DNA of 64,000 nt from Ascarosepion bandense. Lineage: Eukaryota > Mollusca > Cephalopoda > Sepiida > Sepiidae. The notes below the pieces were generated by a model. The model saw only the letters and a program-made list of their open reading frames with translations, made no database searches and was not told where the DNA came from. The position numbers and the translations under genes were made by a program. The stretch spans positions 6,608,501-6,672,500 of the forward strand of contig JBBBDQ010001122.1 in NCBI GenBank assembly GCA_037127315.1, written 5' to 3'. This document shows positions 53,640-63,649 of this stretch, piece after piece. Position 1 is the stretch's first letter; every line of letters starts with the position of its first letter.

Positions 53640-53990
53640 CCCGTATACGAGACATGTTTGGTTGAATAATATTATTAACTAACAGTATGATATTTACCCC
53701 CATCTACCTACTGAGATATTGTGTGAAGGTCGGGTTTACTGTGAGGAACCCGAGTGGGTACACTCTGGCCAAGGACAAAAATAGCCTAACTCCCGCAACC
53801 GTCGGTTGTACCGGCCTTTAGTGAAATGCAGGGTGCAGTCTCGGTCACCTGTTCCCCGGGACCGGGCACCTAGCAGTATTTATTTTCATCAGTCTCTGTC
53901 TCCAGACATAGACACAACTGAGTCACCCTCTTCCGGAAGACAGAGACGCAACTGAGGGATGATAAAACCCTACTCGGCATGTGTCAGGTT
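53640..53990. other. GC-richer segment with short inverted and direct repeats
   Basis: Clearly GC-richer than the flanks. CGGGTTTACTGTGAGGAACCCG (53733-53754) can form a hairpin. GACATAGACACAACTGAG and GACAGAGACGCAACTGAG (53897-53956) are related direct repeats, and GGTCACCTGTTCCCCGGGACC is near-palindromic. No open frame or known RNA recognised. Confidence 0.4.
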
Positions 53991-54485
53991 AAGTATAATT
54001 AACGACTAATAGTATCCATGAAATTTTAATAGGTTTCTTATTTGAATTTTCTGATGTATCATAATCTTTAGTTAATGATTGATGAGGTTCCTTGCGAATT
54101 TCCGGGCTTTAAAATACCTGCAGAATTTCCCCAATTGCATCGTTAAATATTTGAGCTTAACAGCCATAACGAAATATTGCAGTATCAACTATAAATATGA
54201 ATGCAGGTTATTAATTAAAGAAGGAAGAGGGTACAAATGAAAATATTCAAATTTGACAAGGTTTTTCATTTCGCTGAAGTAGACGTTAAACACAATGACA
54301 GTATTATCACCCCTCTTTATTTCTTTTTTTCACTAAATCTAAACAGCATTTCTGATATGTCTTTTCTGTCTTTCTTCGCGATCAAAACGGAATAGTCCGT
54401 TATTTTTTGGGTATTAGTAGAGCGTACGGTACGAGCTAATGTGCTAAAGAACATCAGAATGTGATGATAATATGAAAAAAAAATT
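53991..54485. other. AT-rich unassigned sequence
   Basis: Nothing recognised. Confidence 0.4.
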
Positions 54486-54487
54486 TT

Positions 54488-54808
54488 TTTTTAATCATAT
54501 CACCCCAAGCAAGGCGGTAACGCCACTGATGTGCAGGGGACTACGTAAGAGTGAAAAGATTGGAAAAGAGAAAGCCAGAAACCACATCCTAAACAGGGAA
54601 CAAGGGATGAGCCTCTACACCTGTACAATAGACATGGGTGGAGTGTGAACCGGGCGATAGTTTAGTCTATCTACTCCAATTGAAAAAAAAAAAAAGAAAA
54701 GAAAAGAGTGAAAAGATTGGAAAAGAGAAAGCCGGAAACCACATCCTAAACAGGGAACTAGGGATGAGCCTCTTCACCTGTACAGTAGACATGGGTGGAT
54801 TGTGAAAA
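54488..54808 (-). mobile_element. SINE-B with two heads, the second truncated
   Basis: Tail (ATATCACCCCAAGCAAGGCG) at 54497, first head to 54682, A-rich linker, second head from about 54718 ending near GTGGATTGTGAAAA. The mariner pseudogene follows at once. Confidence 0.85.
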
Positions 54809-54842
54809 AAAAATCTTAGAGAAGCTTTGGAGATTAACAAAG

Positions 54843-55957
54843 ATGGTCGACCAAGAAGCATCCTCCAGGATTGAACAGAGGTCAGTTGTCAAGTTTTTGG
54901 TTGCTGAAAGGTGCAAACCAGTTGAAATTTATAGGAGAATGTGAACAGTGTATGGTGCCACATGTTTCAGCCAAAAAATGTCTACAAGTGGGCTAAATTG
55001 TTTAAAAAAGGACGGAGAAGTGTTGAAGATGAAGACAGGCCTGGGAAGCCTACAGACGCGAGGTCTCCTGAGGTGATCGAATCAGTCAATGACCTCATTC
55101 AGTCTGACAGAAGGGTGACCGTGGATGACATTGCAAGGACTTTGAGCCTATCTGTTGGGACAGCACACAAAATTGTCTATGATGACCTTGCCTACTCGAA
55201 GTTCAGCTGCCGGTGTGTGCCAAAGATGCTTACTGCAGAGCACAAACAGAAGAGGGTCGAGTTGTCCCAGCAGTGTCTCACCCGCTATGAGAAAGGTGGT
55301 GATGTGTTTCTGAAGAAGGTGGTCACATGTGATGAGACATGGGTTTGGCACTATGAGCCTGAGTTCAAACGGCAGTCCATGGAGTGGAAGCACGCAGGCT
55401 CTCCAGTGAAGAAGAATTTTAATTCCCAGCGGTCAACGAGGAAGGTGATGCTCGCCGTTTTTTGGGATATGCAAGGCCCAATCAACATTTCACTCTTTGA
55501 GAAAGGAAGCACCGGGAACAGTGGCAACTACTGTGAACTGCTGAGACAGGTTAAGAAAGACATAAAGAACAAACGCAGGGGTCATCAGTTACATGGAATC
55601 GTCTTGCATCAGGGCAACGCGAGGCCTCACACAGCAGCCCAAACGGTGCAGACCATCAACGAGTCGGGCTGAGAACTGCTCCCTCATCCCCCTTACATCC
55701 CAGACCTTGCTCCTTCAGACTTTCACCAGTTTGGTCCCTTGAAAGCGTTCACGAGAGGCACACAGTTTGAAAGTGACGTTGAAGTCAAAAGTGCTGTGAG
55801 CGAGTGGCTGAGACATCAGTCCAAAGATTTTTTAGCTGAGGGAATACGGAAGTTTGTGGACAGATGGGAAAAGTGTGTGACACTGCTGAGAGACTATGTC
55901 GGAAAAAAAAATAATAAAAGTAAGCTCCTATCTGTATTAGAAGTCCTTATACCGTAA
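54843..55957 (+). pseudogene. mariner transposase pseudogene (DD34D), nearly full length
   Basis: It starts MVDQEASSRIEQRSVVKFLV, meets TGA at 54942-54944, shifts frame near 54968, then runs open as KNVYKWAKLFKKGRRSVEDE...IARTLSLSVGTAHKI...VVTCDETWVWHYEPEFKRQS. First Asp at 55331-55333. The second motif, normally HQDNARPH, reads HQGNARPH (Asp to Gly, 55613-55615). TGA at 55670-55672 replaces the Trp codon of G-W-E-L-L-P. The rest, PPYIPDLAPSDFHQFGPLKA with the third Asp (55718-55720), continues to EGIRKFVDRWEKCV and ends at 55957. Two stops, one frameshift and one lost catalytic Asp in an otherwise well-preserved, about 370-residue transposase indicate recent decay. Confidence 0.93.
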
Positions 55958-56942
55958 AATTCACCTTATTTATTGAATGACGCTTGTACCTTGTTATTGA
56001 ATTGGTTGATGTAGTGTGTTTGATAAGTAGCAGCAAGAACATTGCTATTGGTTGGAAATTAGTCCGTTCATTTATCGAATCTCCTTTTACTACAACAGAC
56101 TTATCAGCTCACTTCTGCCCCATCCAGGCAGGGGTACCATCGACCCACAGGAGTCGATATCAGCAACTTTCGATAGCCGGTTATTATTTTCCGGTTGGTC
56201 GTTTTCTTAACACCTTGCGTTTATTCATATCTGCACTTTGTGAACAGAATTTTTTCTTTTATTGAAATCATAACTTATGCAAATAAATGATGGTACATTT
56301 CCTGTGAAGTTCATGTACATACATACATACATACATGCATACATACATACATACATACATAGTGTTACTGTAAGAGACGGCCACCTCCTTACTATCAGGA
56401 ATTGGCTGATCCATTCAAGATAAGTAGTCCTGGTTAATTGTCTAGAAGGAAGAAGATAATACTATTGCAGTGACTTGTCTAGCCGAGTAATGACTACTAC
56501 TATCACATCTGATTCTGTGGAGTTATGTGTTGTCTTGTAATGGTATAAAAAATTAAGAATTAAAATCAACTTTCTTCTTCACTTTTACAAAAATTCACAA
56601 TGACGTGTGAAATCCTGGGTTTTCTCAAATAGAAAAAGGATTGACCATGTACTTAAAGAAAAAGTAGAAACCAGATTTCGCAAGTAGGTGTTAAATTGAT
56701 TTTCTGACTAATGGGAGAGACTTGCAAGACTTGAGGACTTTGCGAGTCAGTGAGAAAATTCTAATGACAATAAAAGGCCCTCGATCAGCGTCAAGAAGAC
56801 AGTCGGAGATGGAAGCAGCAAAGACGAACTCCACCGCTCTTTTCAAGAGCCTAGTTTATATATTCAGTGATAGTCGTTAGCACACCAGCGGTAGACCTTG
56901 TCAGAGAATAGGCTGAAGGATTGGAGATGAGGAACCATTTCA
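55958..56942. other. unassigned sequence with (ACAT)n
   Basis: ACAT run at 56316-56361. A GAATGACGCTTGTA sequence at 55975 could be the mariner 3' end, but no matching 5' repeat was found. The 93-codon frame at 55984-56265 has no recognised features. Confidence 0.45.
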
Positions 56943-57330
56943 GCATTAATAAAGAAGGACGGAGTAGTGTTGAGGATGAAGACAGACCTGGGAGGCCTAC
57001 AGAAGTGAGGTTTCCTGAGGTGATCGAATCAGTCAATGACCTCATTCAGTCTGATTGAAGGGTGACAGTGGATGAGATTGCAAGGCTTTTGAGCCTATCT
57101 GTTGGGATAGCACACAAAATTGTCCATGATGATCTTGCCTACTCGAAGGTCAGCTACTGGTGGGTGCCAAAGATGCTTACTGCAGAGCACAAACAGAAGA
57201 GCTGGGCTTGGAACTGCTCCCTCATCCCCCTTACAGCCCAGACCTTGCCCCTTTAGACTTTTACCTGTTTTGTCCCCCGAAAGCGTTCACGAGAGGCACG
57301 AAGTCAAGAGATGTTAAAATTCAAGCGTTT
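56943..57330 (+). pseudogene. mariner transposase, internally deleted copy
   Basis: Same lineage as 54843-55957: GRSSVEDEDRPGRPTE, LIQSD followed by TGA for an Arg codon, VTVDEIARLLSLSVGIAHKI, MLTAEHKQKS, then directly GLELLPHPPYSPDLAPLDFY. The join removes the segment matching about 55253-55665, including the first two catalytic Asp positions. It is also 5'-truncated. Confidence 0.9.
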
Positions 57331-57707
57331 TCTTTGAAATTTTTATTATGAATGTTGCGCTACACATGAAGAAATTCTAAAACAGACTTACTCACAAAAT
57401 AAACAATTCTCAAAGAAAACGGTCAAATTCCCTTCATTTTAATATCTCGTGACTTTACACTACACATGAAGAAATTCTAAAAACAAAAATATTCTGTTGA
57501 TCTTTTGAAATGATTTGTGAGCGTCTTTGTGGTTACCAACACTGTTTGTTTATAGATACGTAATTTAGAATAAAGCTCATTTCGTCTTTTTGCCTTGAAA
57601 AAGTCCATCACAGGACGAAACGCGTAGGCGATTTAAAATACAGTTTTCCTCTTGTCTTTATTTTATTTAACCATTCTGTCCTTAATCTCAGATTATAATT
57701 GAGTATA

Positions 57708-57712
<5 letters not shown>
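57331..57712. other. unassigned, with a 23-bp direct repeat and a retroelement-like tail
   Basis: CTACACATGAAGAAATTCTA occurs at 57360 and 57461. 57598-57640 (CATCACAGGACGAAACGCGT) resembles a Penelope/DIRS-type terminal stem-loop. No gene. Confidence 0.4.

Positions 57713-57713
<1 letters not shown>

Positions 57714-57762
<49 letters not shown>
57714..57762. repeat. (AT)n microsatellite
   Basis: Uninterrupted AT. Confidence 0.95.
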
Positions 57763-57764
<2 letters not shown>

Positions 57765-57837
57765 TAATTTGAACTACTGGCGCGTGTTTACATTGTGTAT
57801 ATAACACGTTAAAAATTTTGCCTTTCTACACAGAGCG

Positions 57838-57962
57838 CTCATAGCTAAGAGGTAGAATCACCGACTGATGCCAATCTTAGCTAGAAGAAATCGGAAGTCT
57901 AACTGTACTGATAAGCTGTGATACAGCGAAACAGGACGGTTTGCAGATGACTATATAATATA
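57838..57962 (+). mobile_element. SINE-C copy
   Basis: GCTCATAGCTAAGAGGTAGA (A box), 3' end TTTGCAGATGACTATATA. Body partly rearranged. Confidence 0.75.
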
Positions 57963-58480
57963 TATATCGTTTATTCAGTAATGAATTCGAACACTCTTAG
58001 TTACTCGTGTATATATACATGGCATATCATACGCTAAAAGGCTGCCCATAGCTCAGAGGTAGAATCGCCGACTGACGTTAATTTGGCCTGATTTCATGCC
58101 TGGCCAAAAGCAATCGGATGTCTAACCGCACTGATGGCTGAAACAGATCTGTCTGCGGATGACTATTTACGCTCTCACGCCCTGATTGAGCCCTCTGGAA
58201 GAATGGTAGACTTTGAAAAAGCAGTAGCTACTTTAGCATCTACGCATCGTTCATTCAATAATGAATTAGAACACTCTTAGTTACTGGTGTATATATACAT
58301 ATCATATTACACGCTAAAAGTCTGCCTCCTTCTACCTAGCGCCCATAACTCAGAGGTAGAATCGCCGACTGACGTCAGTTCGATCTGGTTTCAATTCTGA
58401 CTAAAAGCAATCGGATGTCTAACCGTAGTGATGAACTTTGATATATCGAAACAGATCTGTCTGCGGATGACTATATATAT
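57963..58480 (+). repeat. two SINE-C copies in a tandem 280-300-bp duplication
   Basis: Unit 1 (about 57968-58165) and unit 2 (about 58246-58480) both read ATGAATT.GAACACTCTTAG, TGTATATATACAT, ACGCTAAAAG, then SINE-C (CATAGCTCAGAGGTAGAATC and CATAACTCAGAGGTAGAATC) to CTGCGGATGACTAT. The A box is an excellent tRNA match; B boxes are decayed. Confidence 0.8.
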
Positions 58481-59160
58481 TTGGACGGCAATCTTTCTTT
58501 TAAACATATTTCGTTGAAAACCACCGACCAGGAAGATTTTATTAATCTTCGATTAAATTTTTACAGTATTCTTACGTATTTCCTTTTTGCTGAAGATAAG
58601 GAGTATAAAAATGTTCCCTAAGTTTTTACTTTCCAAGCGCTTTCAGCCACTTCACTGGCCATTTTTAATGTGGTTGTCTACTTGAACTCGAGCATTACTG
58701 CTTTCTTCAATTAATCGTTGGTTGGTCTTTTTATTAGCTCTCTGAAATTTTAGATGTGCATTTCTTTTGGGAACAAATAGCAACATGGACAGGTTTTGTG
58801 GGTACAACTTGCCGTAGAATGTTTCTGCCGCGGGAACGAAAATGATTTTTCAAGCCTGCGTATGATTTAGCATTAAATTCATGTTAGTTTTATTTGCTGA
58901 TTAATTTCAGGCAATCTCATTTGTTCACTTTGGTTATGGTACCTCATATACTTGACAAGGCCTGTTCTGGAGAGAAGAATCCGATGACACACTAGACAGA
59001 TGTGCCTTGAAGCAAATTGTGGGTCAGAAATGTTACTCGTTTTTTAGTGACGTTTCTCATGCTTTGGTGCTTTGTCCAAGAGACCTGAGCATTTTCGATT
59101 CCTCCATGAAGATGTCAGATCTGTTTGAAACAAAATAACAGACGTCTGCAGAATGTATTT
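58481..59160. other. unassigned, with Penelope-like tail scrap
   Basis: 58500-58560 resembles 8765-8835. 58628-58665 (CCAAGCGCTTTCAGCCACTT) resembles the Penelope-like 3' stem-loop. No gene. Confidence 0.4.
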
Positions 59161-60162
59161 CTAATAATTACAAAACGTTTTAAACAATTCAAACCGGTGC
59201 TTCTCAAAAGATTTTTTTTCCTTTTCAAACTTTATCAAGGAAAATTCAAGTTAAGTTTGGCATAACACAGTTACCTCCCCTACAAGGTTGACCCAACAAG
59301 CTGATTTAAACTAAATGAGTATGTCTACCTTTGATATAGAATGCAACAAAGAAATTAGCTGTGGAACCCCAGAAACTAATTGTAGATGTAAGAAATGTCA
59401 TGACTCTAAAATTTAAATTCAAAAGAGATGTCCAGGTAACTCTGATATGAAAAAAACCAAAAAAAAAAACCAAAAAAAAATCCCCCCCCCCAAAAACCTG
59501 GCAGTATTAAATCAAAAGCTGTTAAAATTAATGTTCCATATCTTTTGAAGAAGAACTAATTAGCATAAAAGAAATAAGTTAAAATAAGAATGGCGGAAAA
59601 AAAGATAAATCAAGGTTGTGATTCCTCCATCATGTTTAAGGATTACTGTAATTCCTCCATTGTTTTAAGGAGAACTAAATTTTCATAAAAGTTAGATAGG
59701 AAATGACAAATGCAGAGATCCAACAGTTGAAAATTATGGCAATTTAAGTTTTAAGCAAATCAAACCAGCGCTTCTCAACGTTTCTTTTCTCTTCAAATGT
59801 TATCAGAAAAAAAATTAAGTCAGAAATAAATCTAGCATTATAGTCTTTTTTATCGACATTTTTAATTAGCATGTTGCCATTGCAAACTTGTTGCTTAGAT
59901 TAAAACAAGTCATCAAATAACCAATATAAATATCCTGTGATCTACGATGCATGAAAAGAAATACCAAATGAATTAAAAATAATTTAATATTAAAATTGCA
60001 GCCATGCAAGTGCGAATTGTCCGCCTTACCATTCTGAGTAGAAGATTTCAAAGTTTGTTGAGACTTTCTTTGCGTTTTTATCATATGAAGTTTTTATATC
60101 GCTTTTCCAGTTTATCGGACCAACTTTTGTCAGCGACCAGCTTTCATAGTAGCTTTTTTTTA
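59161..60162. other. AT-rich sequence with a spaced direct repeat
   Basis: 59170-59255 and 59755-59830 share CAAACC.G.GCTTCTCAA and flanks. A C-run/A-run patch lies at 59455-59495. No convincing coding sequence. Confidence 0.45.
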
Positions 60163-60243
60163 CACACACACACACACATATATATACACACACACATATA
60201 TATAGTATATATAGATAAATAGTGTCTATATATATATATATAT
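60163..60243. repeat. (CA)n/(TA)n microsatellites
   Basis: Short CA and TA runs preceding element M4. Confidence 0.9.
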
Positions 60244-60475
60244 AAAGAAAAACTGAACACATCATCTCACGTGGTTATAAATTATAATCCATTTTGATAA
60301 GCTAATAAGCTCATAACAACAGACCACGTTTAATTTGATATGAAAATTTTCTCATGATCATTTTTATACCAAATAAAATTGTAGTCGTATGAGATGAACT
60401 TAGTTTATCGAAATGGATCATAATTTATAAACACTTTATATGATATATTGAGTTTCCCTTTATCATATTGAACTC
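60244..60475. mobile_element. M4 palindromic element
   Basis: Left arm AAAGAAAAACTGAACACATC...GGTTATAAATTATAATCCAT pairs with right arm ATGGATCATAATTTATAA...GATATATTGAGTTTCCCTTT. About 230 bp, non-coding; one arm recurs at 32205-32300. Confidence 0.8.
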
Positions 60476-60548
60476 TCTATAGATTTATCGCTTAATATTT
60501 TATATTCAATAAATCTTTTAGGATTATTCTCTCCGTTCATTGACTTGG

Positions 60549-60550
60549 CA

Positions 60551-60621
<71 letters not shown>

Positions 60622-60638
60622 TCCATTTCTTTCTGTTT

Positions 60639-60695
<57 letters not shown>
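60549..60695 (+). repeat. (TATC)n, two blocks
   Basis: TATC runs at 60549-60620 and 60641-60694 separated by TTCCATTTCTTTCTGTTTT. Confidence 0.95.
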
Positions 60696-60729
60696 CTGTG
60701 GAGAAACTTGTCACTTAGCTGATCGGTGT

Positions 60730-61110
60730 TATTTCAGTCATGCCGATTTCGAAGGTTTGTGAGGGCATTGCTGTAAAGAGACAAACAACGGATCGGCAGT
60801 TGGTGCAATAAACCATCGACAAAAGTTCTCCCGTGTTGAGTGATCAGAGGGCGAAACACCTTGCACAGGTTGCAAATGATACGGGTACAGGGGCTGCTCT
60901 TGAAGTACCCTCTATGCGGTACTACTCTATGCTCCAACATATTTGAGCCACTTGACGTGTGCTTATACCCAGAATGTCTCCGACAGTCTCTAGAATGTGT
61001 TTTTCGTGGTCAGGTGTTCGAGCGGATCTCGGTCTTCTTTGAAGACAGTCTAGCCACAAATGTACACGAATGACAAATGTAACCCAGTCTACATGGTAAT
61101 ACAGCGCCAT
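60730..61110 (-). pseudogene. IS630/Tc1/mariner-type transposase DNA-binding remnant
   Basis: Minus-strand blocks in different frames: RRPRSARTPDHEKHILETVG, DILGISTRQVAQ, then QPLYPYHLQPVQGVSPSDHS and ENFCRWFI. This order (R..R..RTP..E..VLE.V..NPG.STR.VA.E, LYP.HLQ.VQ.L.P.D...R..FC.W) is the N-terminal helix-turn-helix and linker of an arthropod/mollusc IS630-Tc1-like transposase. The catalytic domain is absent beyond 60730. Frameshifted. Confidence 0.7.
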
Positions 61111-61225
61111 CTATCGCAAATTTGTTTTAAACTTACAAACGAGGGATTTGCGAACTTATATGGACTTTTCTTCTTGTTTTGATGTGAGGAACCTGCTCCC
61201 AATGTTTGTGAAAGTATTTGTGATA

Positions 61226-61227
<2 letters not shown>

Positions 61228-61280
<53 letters not shown>
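61228..61280. repeat. (AC)n microsatellite
   Basis: About 48 bases of AC, directly before the transposon end. Confidence 0.95.
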
Positions 61281-61282
<2 letters not shown>

Positions 61283-61669
61283 TTACCGGCCATAATTATT
61301 AGGCCATCCCAGTTTTGAAAAAAGATTATGTATTTCATACTATTTTTCGTATTTATTGCCAAGTGGATAATTCTAAATGAAAATAGAATGGTTCTTTTGT
61401 TATTATTACTTTGCAAAATTTTACAAGGCACCCAGGAAGTCTTTGCTTCAGCGAGCCAATAATAAGAAGAGACTAGCATGGGGAAGAGAGCACAAAAACT
61501 GGGCACCAGAACAGTTCATTTGTTGCACATGTTATTGTGCAGTATTAACAAAAGAACCATTCTATTTTCATTTAGAATTATTCACCTGGCAATAAATACT
61601 AAAAATAGTAAGAAACACATAATTTCTTTAAAAAAAACTGTGGTTGCCTAATAATTATGGCCGGTAGTG
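61281..61669. mobile_element. Tc1-like deletion derivative (389 bp) with long terminal repeats
   Basis: Ends CATTACCGGCCATAATTATT and, inverted, CACTACCGGCCATAATTA, flanked by TA. The inverted repeats extend about 120-140 bp (to TTCTTTTGTTA). The core encodes RKSLLQRANNKKRLAWGREH, KNWAPEQF on plus, matching the Tc1 transposase block before the first Asp. It is therefore a Tc1-like element reduced to its ends plus a scrap of transposase. Confidence 0.9.
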
Positions 61670-61916
61670 TGTATATATACACTACGAATTCTAACCGAGT
61701 TCTGACGTAAGTTGGATATCTATTGTGAGTTGTATTAATAGTGTCGTTTAATATCTGAGCCTTGATAAAACTGTTTTCTCCTGTTTTTGGGGTTTTGAAG
61801 AATAACTAATACTATTTGTTTTTGTTTTGTTTTTTATTGATACCCAATGGCCAAGTCTTGGTTCAATGACGTGACTTTACATGTTCTAACAAAGGAGCCT
61901 GTTGTTTACAGTATGA
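61670..61916. other. unassigned spacer
   Basis: Nothing recognised. Confidence 0.4.
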
Positions 61917-62228
61917 AAGTCAGTTAGTTGAGTGCCATACGTTATAAACGCTTGGGCGATCATGTCTCGAAAGAGACACGACTGACTGGGCAGATGATTA
62001 TCCCGCAGTAGGTTGCCATTGCTTTCTGCGGTAGACTGGTTGCCAACCAAGACTATAGAACCCAGTCTGTCCTATTATTTAACCGATAACTGGAGGGAAG
62101 AGACGGATTAATACCTTTCCCAAGGGTATTTGCGCGTAAGTGAATGCAAGGAATTCAACTGGAATTCGAACTCGGCTTTCCGATTTCTCGTTCCAAGCAG
62201 ATATCCATTGCACCACAACGCACATCCC
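61917..62228 (-). mobile_element. SINE-A, full length
   Basis: GTCAGTTAGTTGAGTGCCAT to CACCACAACGCACATCCC. One of the most complete copies; it retains the central hairpin and both promoter boxes. Confidence 0.92.
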
Positions 62229-62231
62229 AGT

Positions 62232-62465
62232 ATGAAAGAGATAACTGAAACGTCTGTTCCACATAATGAGGAAAGAGATCTTGGGAAATGCAAAACTCGC
62301 AGGACATAGTGAATACAAGAGAAACAGGAAGAAGCAGCTAGTAGCCTACTTGAGTTTTAGTAGCACCCTAACAAAGATGGGTGGTATAGGAGTAAGAGTT
62401 AATTTGAGAAACAAAAGACAGGAAGTTATGGAGAGCCATTGTCACACACGTTATGAAAAAACATG
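62232..62465 (+). pseudogene. RTE-like LINE fragment
   Basis: Plus strand: RQLKRLFHIMRKEILGNAKL-type reading (H.MRKE in frame from 62266), KRNRKKQLVAYL, ending RQEVMESHCHT. It matches the final block of the RTE tail (FLGH.MRKE...GKR..GKQ...WR.MI..). Decayed. Confidence 0.7.
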
Positions 62466-62564
62466 ACATATATAAGAATAATTAAAATTCACCTTGTTTT
62501 CAAAAGTAAGCGGTGTGGTTATGATTTAAAAGGTGACTACAAAATTATTCATATGATATATTTT

Positions 62565-63034
62565 TTTTTAACCATTTCACCCCGAGCAAGGCGGTAAAGC
62601 CACTGATGTGGAGGGGGCTACATAGGAGTGAAAAGATTGGAAAAGAGAAAGCCGGAAACCACATCCTAAACAGGGAACAAGGGATGAGCCTCTTCACCTG
62701 TTTAATAGACGTGGGTGGAGTGTGAACCGGGCGATAGTTTAGTCCATCTACTCCAATTGAAAAAAAAAAGTGAGAAGATTGGAAAAGAGAAAACCGGAAA
62801 CCGCATCCTAAACAGGAAACAAGGGATGAGCCTCTTCACCTGTTCAATAGACGTGAGTGGAGTGTAAACCGGGCGATAGTTTAGTCTATCTACTCCAATT
62901 GAAAAAAAAAAGTGAGAAGATTGGAAAAGAGAAAACCGGAAACCGCATCCTAAACAGGAAACAAGGGATGAGCCTCTTCACCTGTTCAATAGACGTGAGT
63001 GGAGTGTGAACCGGGCGATAGTTTAGTCTATCTC
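62565..63034 (-). mobile_element. SINE-B with three tandem heads
   Basis: Tail (TTTCACCCCGAGCAAGGCGG) at 62574, then three heads with GCCGG/ACCGG landmarks at about 62651, 62794 and 62938 (143-144 bp apart), each linked by an A-run after CTCCAATTG. The second and third units are nearly identical, including shared GAGAAAACCGGAAACCGCAT, so they arose by recent local duplication. Confidence 0.9.
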
Positions 63035-63166
63035 TATCAAATGATAGCTGCGCAAAGTAAGGTTGGGAATCCTCACTAATATCTTTAGGACGTATGTATT
63101 TGTTCATCAGACGAGGGTCGCGAGAGCATTATGTCTTCGTCTCTCGAACACATTATAACTCGGAGG

Positions 63167-63200
<34 letters not shown>

Positions 63201-63616
63201 ACGCACATACGCGCGCATGCACATGGCCGCACACATACTTAGCAGGAGTGTTGAAACAGGAATCAACATTAGAATGGTGACTGTCAGTATCACGACATAA
63301 GTAATCTCGAGACAATGTGTCTCTACACCTTTAGCTATATAGACTACTGGGGGATTAAGGGAACTGGGTGGGGACGAGAAGGAAACTGGCTTACTGTAAA
63401 TAAGGTAAACTCCAAACAAAATAATCTTGTAAGGGCTGATTTCCTCCGGCCTCGCTCTCCCCACTTCGCTTAATCACTCAGTGGCCTACATATAGAGCGC
63501 GCAAAATTAGTAGTGACACGTTGAGGCGTTAAAGTGGTAGTCAATGTCGATACCCACAAATGCTTTGGCTCCGATACTGAGCACTCTTCCTCCATGAATA
63601 TATCACATTTTAAACT
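63035..63616. other. unassigned sequence with (CT)n
   Basis: CT run at 63170-63198. Open minus-strand frames here run through the repeat. No gene recognised. Confidence 0.45.
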
Positions 63617-63618
63617 TC

Positions 63619-63649
<31 letters not shown>

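Noticed and set aside
59317..59420. Short cysteine-containing frame (about 31-33 codons)
   Set aside because: Too short, no signal sequence or start context, and lies in unassigned AT-rich DNA.
61089..61506. Minus-strand frames of 64 and 116 codons with poly-Val/Cys
   Set aside because: They are antisense reading of the (AC)n microsatellite and Tc1-like terminal repeats.
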